A stretch of DNA of 64,000 bases from assembly GCA_013407085.1 (NCBI GenBank), contig JACCGJ010020065.1:62001-126000 (forward strand), given 5' to 3'. The translations under genes were made by a program, and so were the position numbers. This document shows positions 44,745 through 56,649 of this stretch, one piece after another. The notes below the pieces were generated by a model, which made no database searches, was not told where the DNA came from, and saw nothing but the letters and a program-made list of their open reading frames with translations. Within the stretch, counting starts at the first letter, position 1. The number at the start of each line of letters is the position of its first letter. The stretch is from Atriophallophorus winterbourni (Eukaryota; Platyhelminthes; Trematoda; Plagiorchiida; Microphallidae).

Positions 44745-44925
44745 TACAATGATGTCGTTTTTTTGTACCGTGCAGGTAACCCCGTGACAAATTAATTTGC
44801 CTCTGGTACCGATCTGCACACGTCAAAACGTTGGAGTCTCACTTTCCTTTTGATTTGTTTCTGTCTAGATTGGGGCAAACTGACAGTATCCCAAGCCATC
44901 CGCACTTTGATTAAATCTCGGCTTA
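44745..44925 (+). mobile_element. SINE-like family copy, strongly diverged
   Basis: TTTCTGTCTAGATTGGGGCA and CTGACAGTATCC identify it; ends are uncertain. Confidence 0.6.
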
Positions 44926-46736
44926 CTATTTCATATATAATGTTTCCTAAAGTTCCTAAAGTATAAGTTATACAGCGTCAAAGCAGATTTTCATTTGAAA
45001 ATTGCGAAATCTAATGAAATCTTTGAGTTGACTGTCTAATCATGAGGACTTGTATTAGCTAATTTCAAAGCAAAACACCATCGTAAGCGACCATTACCAG
45101 AGCCTTTGAAGGTTTTGGATAAGAGCAACAGCGAACAAAAACAACAGATGATAGACGTAGGTTGAAGGTTGATTAAAATTATTACTTTTTTAAATTCTCT
45201 GTAGTTACAAACAGAAAACAAAAATTGGCATTTTATATGTATAGCGCCGTTTGATACTGTCCTGGATAATGATGAATGTTTAACTAGGAATATCTCTGTA
45301 ATTTTGGAAGTCATGGATTATTGTCTGAACCCCAAGTGACAAAGATTTTCAAGCAAAACTATGAGTAAGCAAGAAATGTTATGCGTCTTTTGAGTCAGAA
45401 ATAATTGAACTGTTCACGGTGACATATGTTTTCGATCGAAAACTTATCTTCGTAACATTGATTCGGTATATGAACTAAGTTCACCTGTCTTATGGGATAA
45501 TATATAACTTGCATGTCCAGTGACCCGTTTCTTTAACCTGCGGCCCGAGCTGGGGTAAGATTAGCAGTTAGCCAGAATCTTGGGCGCATTCCGTCACTTG
45601 CCGTTTATCATCCTAACAAGCATGAACACCGCTCAGCCACATCGTGATAAGCCACTGGCAGCCAGATAGTGTTGAAAACTGCATGTCTCAATGATGTTCT
45701 AATGTAAATTTAGATCACGCTATAGTATACCCAACAATTAACCTTCCGTTTGTAAGCAATCTCAAACTAGGTCATTCACACCAGACACAAAATCTCCATC
45801 TTTCTTGCTAGCTAGAAGCAGATTCTGAAAATCTTTATTGCATGCACCTTCAGAAAATCGGACGATCGAGCTAGGTTTTTTATTGAATACACTTCAAGTA
45901 ATCAATTACGAATGTCTCAAATGTGTAAATTCTCTTCTCGACCATCGCGCCGATGGATCTCTGCCGAGTTCCTCATGCGGTTTGACTGGCGCCGTGACAT
46001 ATCGAAAGTTTTAAAGTATGAAGATGTTCATAAGTTTCTAGAAATCTTAATTGAAGAGAGCCTGAGTCATGACCAGAAGTATTCTTGGATAGAACGCAAC
46101 AAAGAGATGGATCGGTCATGGGCAAAATGTGAAGGCTCTTCCTATTAATGAGCCCTGATCCATAATGTCCGAGTGCAACTATCTCGAAATTGATGTTTCG
46201 AGCACAACTAACCTTCATAAGCGTATAGAAACATTGAATAATACATCAGCAGTTTAATCAGCACCCTATAACAAGCATAATCGCATGTTCCACGATTGCT
46301 TAGAGTGAATAGCATTGTTATCCCCGCCTAGTGTCGAAGCGGCACACATCGTTGGTCCTACTTCGGTGTAGGCAACAGGGTAGTATCATGACTACGTTCA
46401 ACGATGCCGATGACAACGCTTTGTACCCCCCTTCTCGCTTTGTACATCTCATTGTTTATGTGGAACGGCACTATATCTGTATCAGATTGTGCAAATATAA
46501 TATATATAACGACGCCTCTGGAATAGAAACGATTTAAGCTTGAGCTTGAAGAAAAGGATCTACTCTAAGTCGTTGTGTGCAATACTGCTTTACGGGAAAA
46601 AATTTGGGATAATTTGAGCAAATGTTTAGAGGCTGGAGGTTTTCGACCGTTTCTATTTGCGCAGGATTGATCACACAACACGTTTTGAACTCTGAGGTCA
46701 TGCACCGTTTCTTGGAAAGCAACGGCAAAAGCTTTC
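44926..46736. other. Unrecognised stretch (1.8 kb)
   Basis: No repeat family or gene recognised. An open frame at 45912-46148 (78 codons) has no identifiable motif. Confidence 0.4.
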
Positions 46737-47950
46737 AAACAGATTCGTGAAAAGCAGGATTTCGTTCAGTAGAGGATGTGCCGATCATATATTCACTCTT
46801 TGGCAAGCCCTAGACCCTTACCACATTTACAGGAAGCCACTGTGGCTAACTTTCTTGATTTTAAGGTACCATCAACTCGGTTGACAGGAGCGTATTATTT
46901 ATCGTCTTATTGCACAAAATTGTGTCCGCAAAAGAACGTGGACATATTTCGTACACTTTATTCCTATAGTTCTGGGCGCGACATCGTGTACAATAGACTG
47001 AGTCTGTTTGTTGTCAAGTGAAGTGGTGAGGAAAGCATGTTATGAAAACAGCGAGGAAGCTGTCATGCTGGTGTCGCTCTACGCGTTCACAACACTTGCT
47101 TGAATGGATGTTTGATTCGAGGTCTGTGTGCCTAATCTTTTGTAGGTTCCGTAGCTTTTTAGGTCCCACCCTTCCCATATCTGTTCGAATTGTTTATTAT
47201 GTCATGGTTGTACGGCAGTTAAGCAGTTGGTCCGTTCTGTCAATGACGGTGATGATGTGAGTCAACTTTATCGCAGCTGGTGGTTTGAGGCAAGGACATC
47301 CAATTTCTCCATTTTAGCAAAATTTTGTAAGTGACGCTATAATGGCATATCGACAACTGGCATTAAGATAAGCTGTTATAAGCAAATTTTTTATTTAGAT
47401 CATGCTGAAGGATGTTCAGGCTACTCTGGGCCGATTATGTAGTATCATAGCATCTTTTTGAGTGCGCATTACACCATCTGAGAGTAACATTTCGTTACAG
47501 GGTACAGATCCGACAGAAACTGCGCTAAGCCAAACCAATGATGTACTCGTGACTGTGAACTTTTTACCTATCCGGGAAGTTGCAATACTACAGCAAAGTT
47601 AACGTTTAGTAATTTGGTTATAGGTGTCGTCAAAGAGACTTGTCTCTAAATCTCAGAGGCAGAGTTCATAAGCCAACCGTTGGTGCGGTTTTTGCTGTAC
47701 GAATATGAAAAATATGGACATTTCGGAAATCGGAAATAAGACTTCAGTAGCTCCCGAGATGGGGTCCGATATCCAAATTAGCAAGGGCTTTTACTCTAAG
47801 TGACATGGCTGAAAATCATGTTCAGTGGAGGTTTTGTGGTAGCCATTTTCTTATAGCGTTTGATCAATCGTGTCCGTTAGCAAGTGGAGTAGCAAGGAAA
47901 GTTCGTTACGGTGCGTGAAATTTTAATAACACTTTCCGCTCACGGTCGCG
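46737..47950 (+). mobile_element. RTE-type LINE, old copy, itself interrupted
   Basis: Decayed RT segments line up with the full-length element: CGTTCAGTAGAGGATGTGCC, then after the interruption TTGAGGCAAGGACATCC, then thumb and C-terminal traces to about 47900. Stops throughout, and the YADD region is mutated. Confidence 0.78.
47005..47257 (+). mobile_element. RTE 3' end nested inside an older RTE copy
   Basis: Only the last ~250 bases of the same LINE family (TTGTTGTCAAGTGAAGTGG to GATGATG), bounded by TGAGTC at 46999-47004 and 47258-47263, a likely short duplication. Confidence 0.72.
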
Positions 47951-48044
47951 GCGATCCCGCGAAGCATGATCTGCTTGCAGTGGCTAAGATTAAACGTAAG
48001 CCATCTATGACAATAATCACATCGGCTATTGTTGAACGCAGCTC

Positions 48045-48965
48045 ATCATAATGATCAGAGACAGCATTACATCGACAGCATGTACCGATTTCTTAAAAGT
48101 TATGCAACCATGGTAAAATAAAATCACGGAAGATTAATAAGGGCGGGAATTAATCAGTTACGGAATCACTAGAAGAGTGAGCACAAACAAACTGGGAGGT
48201 GATGAATACACACAGGATGGAACACACATTAAATCAATTTTTGTGAAAGAGTAAAGCGGCATCAGCGCGACATGTTCCTTGCTGCTTTAACTGCCAAGCA
48301 TCATAACAAGCTTTCCTTGTCACTCCACTTACTTTTGCTTTTGTGCGACTATCTCCTCTTGGAGGATGAGTCGGCTTCAATGAAGATTATTGGGAATTTG
48401 GAAACAAAGCGGCGTCCCCAGCATTACTCGGCGTTTGTTCGTGTCAGGTTCTCTAGCCTTTGCACAACCAAGTGCGACCTGCAAGGCAACAGGGAGTTGC
48501 CAGAAAGAAGTGGTGTGCACCAACTAACCGTATGCCAGACTCTGTTTCAGATTTTTCCTCAGGGTTTACTCCCGAACATACAAGATTAGGCAAACAACCC
48601 AAAAGGTTGATTACAGCAAGGTCACTGAACATGGTTTGGAGACATATATTGAAGCGTAACTAGCAACTGCGATATCTGATCTCGGGGACCTCAGCCTGAT
48701 TGCAGAATGGCAGATTACTAGTTACAATTTTCAGTTGCCTTTGTCACGTGACGGTTTGGCTACCACGCGTTCTGCACCAGCCGGGATGTGACGTCGCACA
48801 AAAAAATCAGTTTCGAAAGTCAGTGGTGCCGCATTCATAAAACGTAATCCAGAAAGTGAATCCGTGAAGGTTGATCTGTTTCTCTATATCAACATTACTA
48901 CCGAAAAGCGTCTTACGGAGAGCGTCGGCACGTTTGTGACGGTAACAGCTAACGTAGCTATTTGA
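48045..48965 (-). mobile_element. RTE-type LINE 3' copy, interrupted by X
   Basis: 3' untranslated region (48045-48330) and C-terminal coding traces (48572-48965), colinear with 27286-28146 but more diverged. Split by the X insertion. Confidence 0.82.
48331..48590 (-). mobile_element. Retroelement family 'X', copy 3, nested in RTE copy
   Basis: Short 3' copy of X with its AAGT-type tail at the low end. It separates CACTCCACTTA from AACATACAAG, which are adjacent (three bases apart) in intact RTE copies. Confidence 0.8.
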
Positions 48966-49334
48966 GCAGCTACCGTGATTCGCCGCTGTACTACTTGATT
49001 ACCTTTCCCAACTCTTACAAACTCAGATGCAAATTAAATTTCCAGATTAAATTTTCCACACACCAAATTATAGTGGGCAGGAAGATGCATCTGATTAGCA
49101 TGGTTTAGCGATACCTATAAATCATCACATTAGTACGCGAAAAAGGCGTGAGTTTTACATGACTATTTTCCATATGTATAACCTGACGTTATACTCCGGT
49201 GCAAAATACAAAAGGCGACATCTACCGCCACCTTTAATCTGCTTTTAACAGAGTTCAAGGCAATGAACTTCGTATTTGTGGCTGATGCTTCAAAGGCACG
49301 AAAGAGGCATTGGTTGGTACACCAAACTTAATTC
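48966..49334. other. Unrecognised stretch
   Basis: No feature seen. Confidence 0.45.
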
Positions 49335-49535
49335 AGGGCAAACATAGTCTGGCAACTCCCTGCTGCCTTGCAGGTCGCACTTGGTTGTGCAAAGGCTAGA
49401 GAAGCTGACTCGAACAAAATCCGAGTGGTGCTGGGGACGCCGCTTTGTACCCAAATTCCCAAGAATCTTCTTTGAAGCCGACTCATCCTTCAGGAGGAGA
49501 TAGTCGCACAAAGTAAAGTAAGTAAAGTAAGAACT
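49335..49535 (+). mobile_element. Retroelement family 'X', copy 4
   Basis: Uninterrupted 3' end of X: GGTCGCACTTGGTTGTGCAA to GAGATAGTCGCACAAAG, then (AAGT)n. It serves as the empty-site reference for the nested copy at 41 kb. Confidence 0.82.
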
Positions 49536-50980
49536 GGACTGTGAGAAGGGTAATATTTTCATATAGGCAGTGATCCACAACCACCCATATGTTTGTGACA
49601 CTGAACGCCAGCACTTCAAGAAACAATCGGATACGTGACGCGAGACAACGACACATGAGATAACAATATTCTGATAATCCGCTATCCAGTTTCTAAGAGG
49701 CAACCAAATGCGGTATGTAAGCAATTTATGTGTAAAATAGATAATTCCAATTGCTGAATCGGTAATGGGACAGGATCGACGTCAAACACTGGTAGAAACG
49801 GAACTATTATTCGATTTGACTGGTCGACGGAATAATTTAAAATTTTCGTTAACAAAAGATTTGGAATTAAAGATAACTAACTTTGTGAATCTGGTAAGAC
49901 AAAGATGTGTTGTTAGTAGGCTCCAATTTCATTGCAACTAGCAACTTGTGCAGCCCATTGATAAAAGAAACGGGCCAAACGGTTTTCTTTGAAAATTCAC
50001 CATTCAAATCATCAAGAACGAATTCAAAAAGTAAGTTTTGGAGAGAAACATCCTTGTTATTGACATACATTAATCTTGAAGATTCAATGGATGAAACAAT
50101 TTTGCTTACTTTTCGACCGGATCAAAAGATAGATAGAGAAAATCTTTGGATTCAATTCGAAAACAGCCGCCCTGTTTAGCTTCCTAGTGATAAACAGCAG
50201 TAATAAACGGCAAATCAAACCAGTGCAGAAGCGACTCCAAAGTTTTCGCGATTATCCAAGGAAAAGAATACCTATAATTCGAATGAAGACGGCCACACAT
50301 TAAACTCTAATAATGGGGAGGGATGGGCCAATTATTACAATTATCTTTTATACATTTGTATAGTGCTGCAAAGCGTTGCCACCGCCATTATTCATGCCAA
50401 ACAATTTCACATCAATTCCATTTAAAAAACATGATTTTGTCCACAAAACAGTCATGTGAACAACAGTTGAAAACACAACAGAGTCAAATTCTAGTTTGAT
50501 CAAAGTTCTAATTAAATCGAAAAAACTTGAATAACGTACTACATTTAATCCACAAAATGTGATGAGTTCGAATCTAGTTTTAGTAGAGTTAGAAAATGAG
50601 CAGTCATTGTTTTTAAGAAATATAAGGATAACAACTATGACGCAGTTCCCTGTCCTGACTATCACCCTTGGTCTGACGAAGTTTCTGTGTCAGAAGTGAA
50701 ACGTTACCCAAAAACTACTCTAACCGATTGCACACAAATTTCTTTGCATGCAGTACTTAATTTATTCACGGAAATTTTTGATGGATTTGACCAACATATA
50801 ATCGAGCTAGAAGTGTGTATACGTTTCTAAAAAAATAGTATGCATCAATATCAAGGCTATCACACTTAAGAAATAAGTTTACCGATCGTTGATTTCTCAC
50901 TTAAATTTGCACTTAACACTGTTAATTTAAATGGTAGAAGCGGGTGACAGGACCAGGAGATGCATTTGCGGAACAAGCTA
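49536..50980. other. Unrecognised stretch with repeat 'M'
   Basis: Near 50671-50735, CTGACGAAGTTTCTGTGTCA then GAAGTGAAACG is shared with 28590-28650 and resembles a hammerhead core with a long stem II. Nothing else recognised. Confidence 0.4.
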
Positions 50981-52200
50981 GCTTGGTAGGCTACGATATA
51001 AATAAATGACCTCCCTGGTCTGATGACATGGCCAATCTGTTGTTTGCGGATGATGTGAATTTATGGCGTCAAATTACTTTACCCTCATGATCACGATATT
51101 GTGCTGTCCGACCTGGACAAATGCCCGTCAACTTGAACTTATTCCCTGAAAATCAAGTGATCCCAAGAGTTTAGCACGAAAACGACCTTTGAAAAGTTAT
51201 TCAGAATGATCAATGTTGCAAACCAGTGCCAGAAGCCGACCAGACAAGATGAGATCAAACTTGGCCTCTTCAAAAGATGTATGACCCCAGTATTATACAA
51301 AAGCTTGTTTACACATACTGTTCGTGTATAGAACTTGTCAGAGAAAGACATTAGTCTCCTGGAACGGCCACGAAGAGCAATAGAATTAGTTCTCAGATTT
51401 TTCCATTGTTCATAGTTCCTCCGCTTTCGTATGCTGAACCTGTTTCCTGTTCAATACAGACTTCTGAGAAAATGTATATCTTTTCAGCTGTGCACCACCG
51501 TGTTCATCATTGCAATTCCTTACTAACAATTAGTCACAAAGTTTACCATCGTGGCCGGTTTCAAACCAGCCGTTCAACGAATATGAAAATTCAAGGATCC
51601 GACAACAGAGATACGTTTATCGCGGATTTAGAAAAAGTAATCCAATGGAGACACTGGACTTGCCAGTAAACTTGGAGAAGAGAGCTGCGCTCTGACGTCC
51701 GATTCAGCGATGACACAACTAGAAGTCGTCAAAGTAACCATCAGAATAGCTGCGGCTCAGAAAGAGTAAAATCTCGGCATTGCCATTACAGTATATTTTA
51801 AGTGGTCTACTCGGTGTGCCGAGCAACAAACATGGCTCGAAGGGAATTGTTCAGACTGCGTTCAGCGTGGTCGTGCCGAAAACTTCATATTTTCATCCCC
51901 CACTTAGAACACTGTACCTAATCCTAGGCACCGTACTTGAAAAATATATTGTCTGCAAAGGGTCCAGCGCCTTGCAACTAGGATGGTTGATGTTCAGACA
52001 GGTAAATCCTGAGTCAAGACTCAAGGACCCAGACCAGTTCTCACTGAAGCGGCGGAGACTGCGAGACGACCTAATAGAAGCCTTTAAGCTCAATCACTAA
52101 CACTTGCCCCTAAAACAGCTACAAGTGGTAATTCTTAAGGTTAGACCAGGCTGCTAGTACGTGAACACTTTTCAGCAACGGTATGGTCAACAACTGGAAC
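50981..52200 (+). mobile_element. CR1-like LINE fragment, second subfamily (G)
   Basis: NLLFADDVNLWRQ near 51035 marks the RT palm. Thumb and C-terminal traces follow to LKRRRLRDDLIEAFKLNH near 52060. Multiple frame breaks. Colinear with the - strand element at 53990-56470. Confidence 0.78.
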
Positions 52201-52263
52201 AAGCTCTCAGATGCAATGATAATTCTCCATAACGTGTTAAACTTTCTATCACTATACTCAAAT

Positions 52264-52480
52264 ATGTGCAATCGTGCACTTCTATGGTGTGCAGCTAACC
52301 GTTTAATAGATTTGCCACCGGTAATGAGCAGCATGCGAATACATGTTGGGGTCCAACTGCAATTGCTAGTTTCCCTTCCGACATCTGTCTAGACCTGGGC
52401 AACCTGACAGTATCTTAGCCCATGTGAAGTCTTTGACTGTGCGACGCCACCTGGATCGGGCGGTGTATTGTTCAAGCATT
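52264..52480 (+). mobile_element. SINE-like family copy, diverged
   Basis: ATCTGTCTAGACCTGGGCAA and flanking blocks are clear. The tail is degraded. Confidence 0.78.
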
Positions 52481-53234
52481 TTTTGCCATGTTTTATAAAT
52501 CGATGACCACTCACCACGTTGGTGAAGAGAACCACTACTATAATTTCCAGATATCCGGAAACAGGAACTTGTGAACCATGCAACCTATATACTCGAAATT
52601 GGAGTGCAGAGTACTCAACTGCATTCCATCAAAGTAAATATGGGCGCGTGATTGACTTTTAGCCAATTTAAGCCCTATGCAACTAGAACGTGACTGCAAA
52701 GGTTTTTTTGTTTTTCTATTGCCTCCATTAATTTATACCGATATCAGCCCATTCACAAACTATGCATTTGCGCTACTTTGCATGGCTTCAGGCGGTGATA
52801 TAGAGGTAAAAATGATCGAATCACGTAATAGCGCAGTCTTGGTGGGACAGTTTATGGCTATGCAACGATATTGCTGGCCAAAATAAGAATAACGCCTTCA
52901 AATCATGAAAATTATTCGAACAAAAAATATACACGGAATTGGAAGGTAGAAAACTATTTTCGATGAAACATACATCGTCAAGTTTGGCGGAAAAATTTTC
53001 GATTGACACCGAAAATATGCCCTGTTTCAAAATTCCGAATTTAGTGCATAAAACCGCTGGTCTTTGATCATTCTGGAATTAGAGTTTTGATAAACGAACA
53101 AACCGTTATATTTAGAGTGTGTCTTCTCCCAAAAGTTTGATCGAATATTAAAATGAGGCAGACAACAGTCAACCACATCAAAATGTTTTTAAAAATGCCG
53201 GTCAGTGATAAAGGACAATTTTTAGTTCCGTTCA
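52481..53234. other. Unrecognised stretch
   Basis: No feature seen. Confidence 0.45.
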
Positions 53235-53840
53235 GTTCACTTCAAGTGTAAGTTCAAATTGAAGTTGCACAGTGCTGATTGTGGCTGAAAGCCGATCACT
53301 TCCGAAGATTTAGTTCGACGGTATGCGGTTGAGCACCCGGCACTTGGATATTGTGTATACTGGCCGCATGGTTCACACATTCTTGTTTCTGGATATCAGG
53401 AAAATAAGATAGGGATTCTCTACACCAGCACGGTCAGAGGTCATCGATTCAGGAAACAATGCAATGATATGCGTGAACAATACAAATACATATTTCCGTG
53501 TTTTTTTTGTTTTTAGGAACAGGACTTTAAATGGTTGCCAATAGAGGGTCCAGAATTTTTGTAAGTAAAAGCTTCAAAATTCGCCAACCACTGCCAAAGT
53601 TCAAGTTCATGTTCAAGTTCAAGTTGCACAGGGCTCAAGGTGGCTAAAAGCCAATCACGCGCCCAGATTTCCTTCGACGGTATGCGGTTGAGCACCCGTC
53701 ACTTCGATATTGAGTACACAGTTCGTCCGTTTCACACGTGCTTGTTTCCGGATATCTTGAAATTAAGGTAGGGTTTCTCTTAACCAGCACAGTGAGAGGT
53801 TATCTATTCATAAAACAATGCAATAATATGCGTGAACAAT
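53235..53840. repeat. Direct duplication with 359-base period
   Basis: About 245 bases at 53235-53481 recur at 53595-53840 with constant offset 359 (for example GTATGCGGTTGAGCACCC at 53321 and 53680; ATGCGTGAACAAT at 53469 and 53828). The units are roughly 80-85% alike, so the duplication is old. Confidence 0.85.
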
Positions 53841-53846
53841 GTATGA

Positions 53847-53950
53847 TTTATGAAATCACTAGCCTAGTCGAGGCAAAGTGAAGCACAGACATAGACTGCA
53901 TGTGTGCTAAGTTTATACCAGGTTACCCAGGCCTTGACAGATATGAGAAA
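53847..53950 (-). mobile_element. SINE-like family copy, 3' half
   Basis: GAAATCACTAGCCTAGTCGA through GGCCTTGACAGATATGAG. It abuts the end of the 359-base duplication. Confidence 0.72.
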
Positions 53951-53989
53951 AAAATTAACGATATGTTATTTGTTATTTTTTAAGTTTTT

Positions 53990-56470
53990 CAATATACAAT
54001 ATGCAGTAATATGGTAGATCATTTAGCGTTTAATTCCTTTTTAAAGCTCAACACATTTGGGAGGTTTACTATACAACCTGTGAGCTTGTTCCAGAAAAAG
54101 TGCTCACGTGCCAGCAACCTGGGCCTACTCTGAAGAAGTTTCATAGAATTACCCCTTGTAGCTGCTTTAAGGGCAAGTTTAAGGAGTTCAGTAATATTAA
54201 CACCCGTAAGACCCTTTAGAAACTTGAATGCTTCTATTATGTGCCTCGCAACCGCCGTTTCTTTAGTGAGAACAGATCGAGGTCCTTGAGTCTTGCCTCA
54301 AAGGTTTTACCTGTCTGACCCTCAACCATTCTAGTCGCAAAGCGCTGGACCCTTTCGAGACATGCGATATCTTTTTTAAGTACGGTACCCAGGATTGAAC
54401 GCAGTATTCCAAGTGAGGCAGCATGAATACTTTGTATAATGTAATAAAGATTGAAGGTTTTCGGCATGATAAAGCTGAGCGGAGCCTGAACAATTCTCTG
54501 CGAGCCTTGTTTGCAGCTTCGGCGCATTAGGCAGCCCACTTAAAATCACCTGTTATAGTAATACCAAAATACTTCACTTTATGGGCAGCAGCTATTCTGA
54601 TTGTTCCTTCGCCGACTTCCAGTTGGGTTGTCGCTAAATCAGTCGTAAGGACGCAGCTTTTCCCCGAAGTTTAGTGGCAAGTCTGTAACAACATTGTTTT
54701 ACTGTACATAACAATTGACCTTGATAATACACTTTCCGTTGATTCGTGTTCCGTGATTGCTGCCATGTACCTTCGTGCACCCTTTTGGCTACCGCGATAA
54801 ACCTTTCATCTCATGTGCCTTTTCTCCAACATTCTTGGGGATATTATTGTAGTGGTCAGTTCACTACTAGTCCCATGTTTCTGTCCACTAGGTTTCTTTT
54901 TCTAAATCATAGATAAGCGTTTCTCTACTGTCGGTTCCTAGGACCTCAACATCATCAGCAAACAGGAAGCAATGTGAACTCAAGCAGACTACCTGGTATG
55001 TTTACCAAAATAAGAAAAAGTAGTTGACCAAGTGCCGAGCCTTGAGGCAATCCACTGAGTATAAGTGATTCCTCCGAGCACACCCCTGCAATTCTAACAT
55101 AGTAAGTACGATTAGTTGAGAAGCTGTCTAGCCATTGATACAGTTCACCAGTGACGCCACACATCCTTAGTTTGTGCAGAAAGTACCTATGGTCCACTGA
55201 GTCAAACGCCTTTTGAAAATCAAGATAGCATACTTTGTCTACTCTCCCTTCATCGAGGCGTACTGTCACTTCATCACGAAAGCTCAGAAGATTGGCTAGG
55301 CAGGACCTTCCTTTCTAGAATCCGTGCTGGACATCGGATAGTAAGTAATTGGCTAACAAATGTTTACATATCTGGTGCCGAATGATTTTTTCTAGTACTT
55401 GCAAACAATACTAGTCAGGCTTACAGGCCTGTAGTTGCGTACATCCGAAATGGGACCCTTTTTGTATATTGCTACAACTGCCGCTCGTTTTCAATCATCC
55501 GGCAGTATACCCCGGAGTAAGGTAGCTTCAAAAAGATTACTGATTGCCATGATAACTATATTCGCGAGCGGTTGAAGAATAGCCGAATGTATACCGTCAG
55601 GGCCAGCCGACATAGTTTTATCTAGGTGCGACAGAACTGTGGTGACCATTTCCTGATTAACCTCCAGAGTGCTAAAGAGAGGTGCTCTGCAGTCGTGAGT
55701 TTCTAAACGGTTACCTGAATCGCACCGATAAACAGTGCGGAGGAATGAATGCGTCGCATCGGCTTTTCCTGTGCAGCCAAAGCCGTGTTGCCATCATCCA
55801 GCACTAACGTACCTATTTCTTCTCTTAAAGGTCGCTTGGACTGAACAGAGCAATAAAAAGCATTATAGTTAAACTTTGCTTTTTCGTCAAGTCTGGATTC
55901 GAAGTTCCTTTCAGCTTTACTTTGCAGCGCAACAGCGAAATTTCTGGCCTGATTGTACTGCAATCTAAATCTGTGAGTTCCATGGAATTAGTAATTCTTC
56001 CAGCTATGGCCAGGCCATCTAATAGCCTTGCGAATAGACGCGCTCGACGAGGGGGGTTTTCCTAGCGTTTTCACTGGTTGCTGAGGAGCCAAACGTTCCT
56101 ATATTTGTAAAAGGTGCCCTTTTATAATATTCCATCTGATTTCTACACTAGGTCCAATTCGTCTGCTTTCTAAATTAGATTCATTGCTCGAATTTGTAGT
56201 TGGACGATGTCCATTCGACCAAATTTGCGGAAAATATTAACTAGGTGACTAGGATGCACTAATGTCTAGTTAAGAAGTATTACGGCCTGGTCGCTTTTGC
56301 CTTGTGGCGAAAGGTATTTGGTCCCATAAATATCTCCTTCATGAGACAATAGAACCAAATCTAAAGTTGATTCATTGTTTTTCGTTATCCTCGTCGTATG
56401 CGAAATAAGATGATCCGCCAGGGGTTATTCAGATTGTCCTTCACTACCCAGGTTTTTTAACTGAGACTGT
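53990..56470 (-). mobile_element. CR1-like LINE, second subfamily, 5'-truncated (H)
   Basis: Reads from the end of an endonuclease domain (STLDLVLLSHEG and GKSDQAVI near 56350) through a linker (55963-55703), RT (CYLDFQKAFDSVD, SGLPQGSALGQLLF near 55060) and C-terminus (KKRRLRGT). The catalytic FADD segment is altered and the frame is broken repeatedly. Longest CR1-like copy of this subfamily in the window. Confidence 0.85.
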
Positions 56471-56649
56471 GGATAACGAAAATAGTTTCTCTTCACCAAG
56501 CCGGTGGAAGGTTTGCGTACATTTGAAACGTGATATAATATAATTGGAGTTTTATTTTCCTTATAGTGCAGTTTTTTTCTGTTTTTTGACGTAGTGGAAA
56601 GCGCATGAAAGGATGAATGACAAACATATTTATGCTAAATCTATCGACA

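Noticed and set aside
53235..53840. The 359-base direct repeats as a pair of LTRs
   Set aside because: There is only ~110 bases between them, with no TG/CA ends, primer-binding site or polypurine tract.
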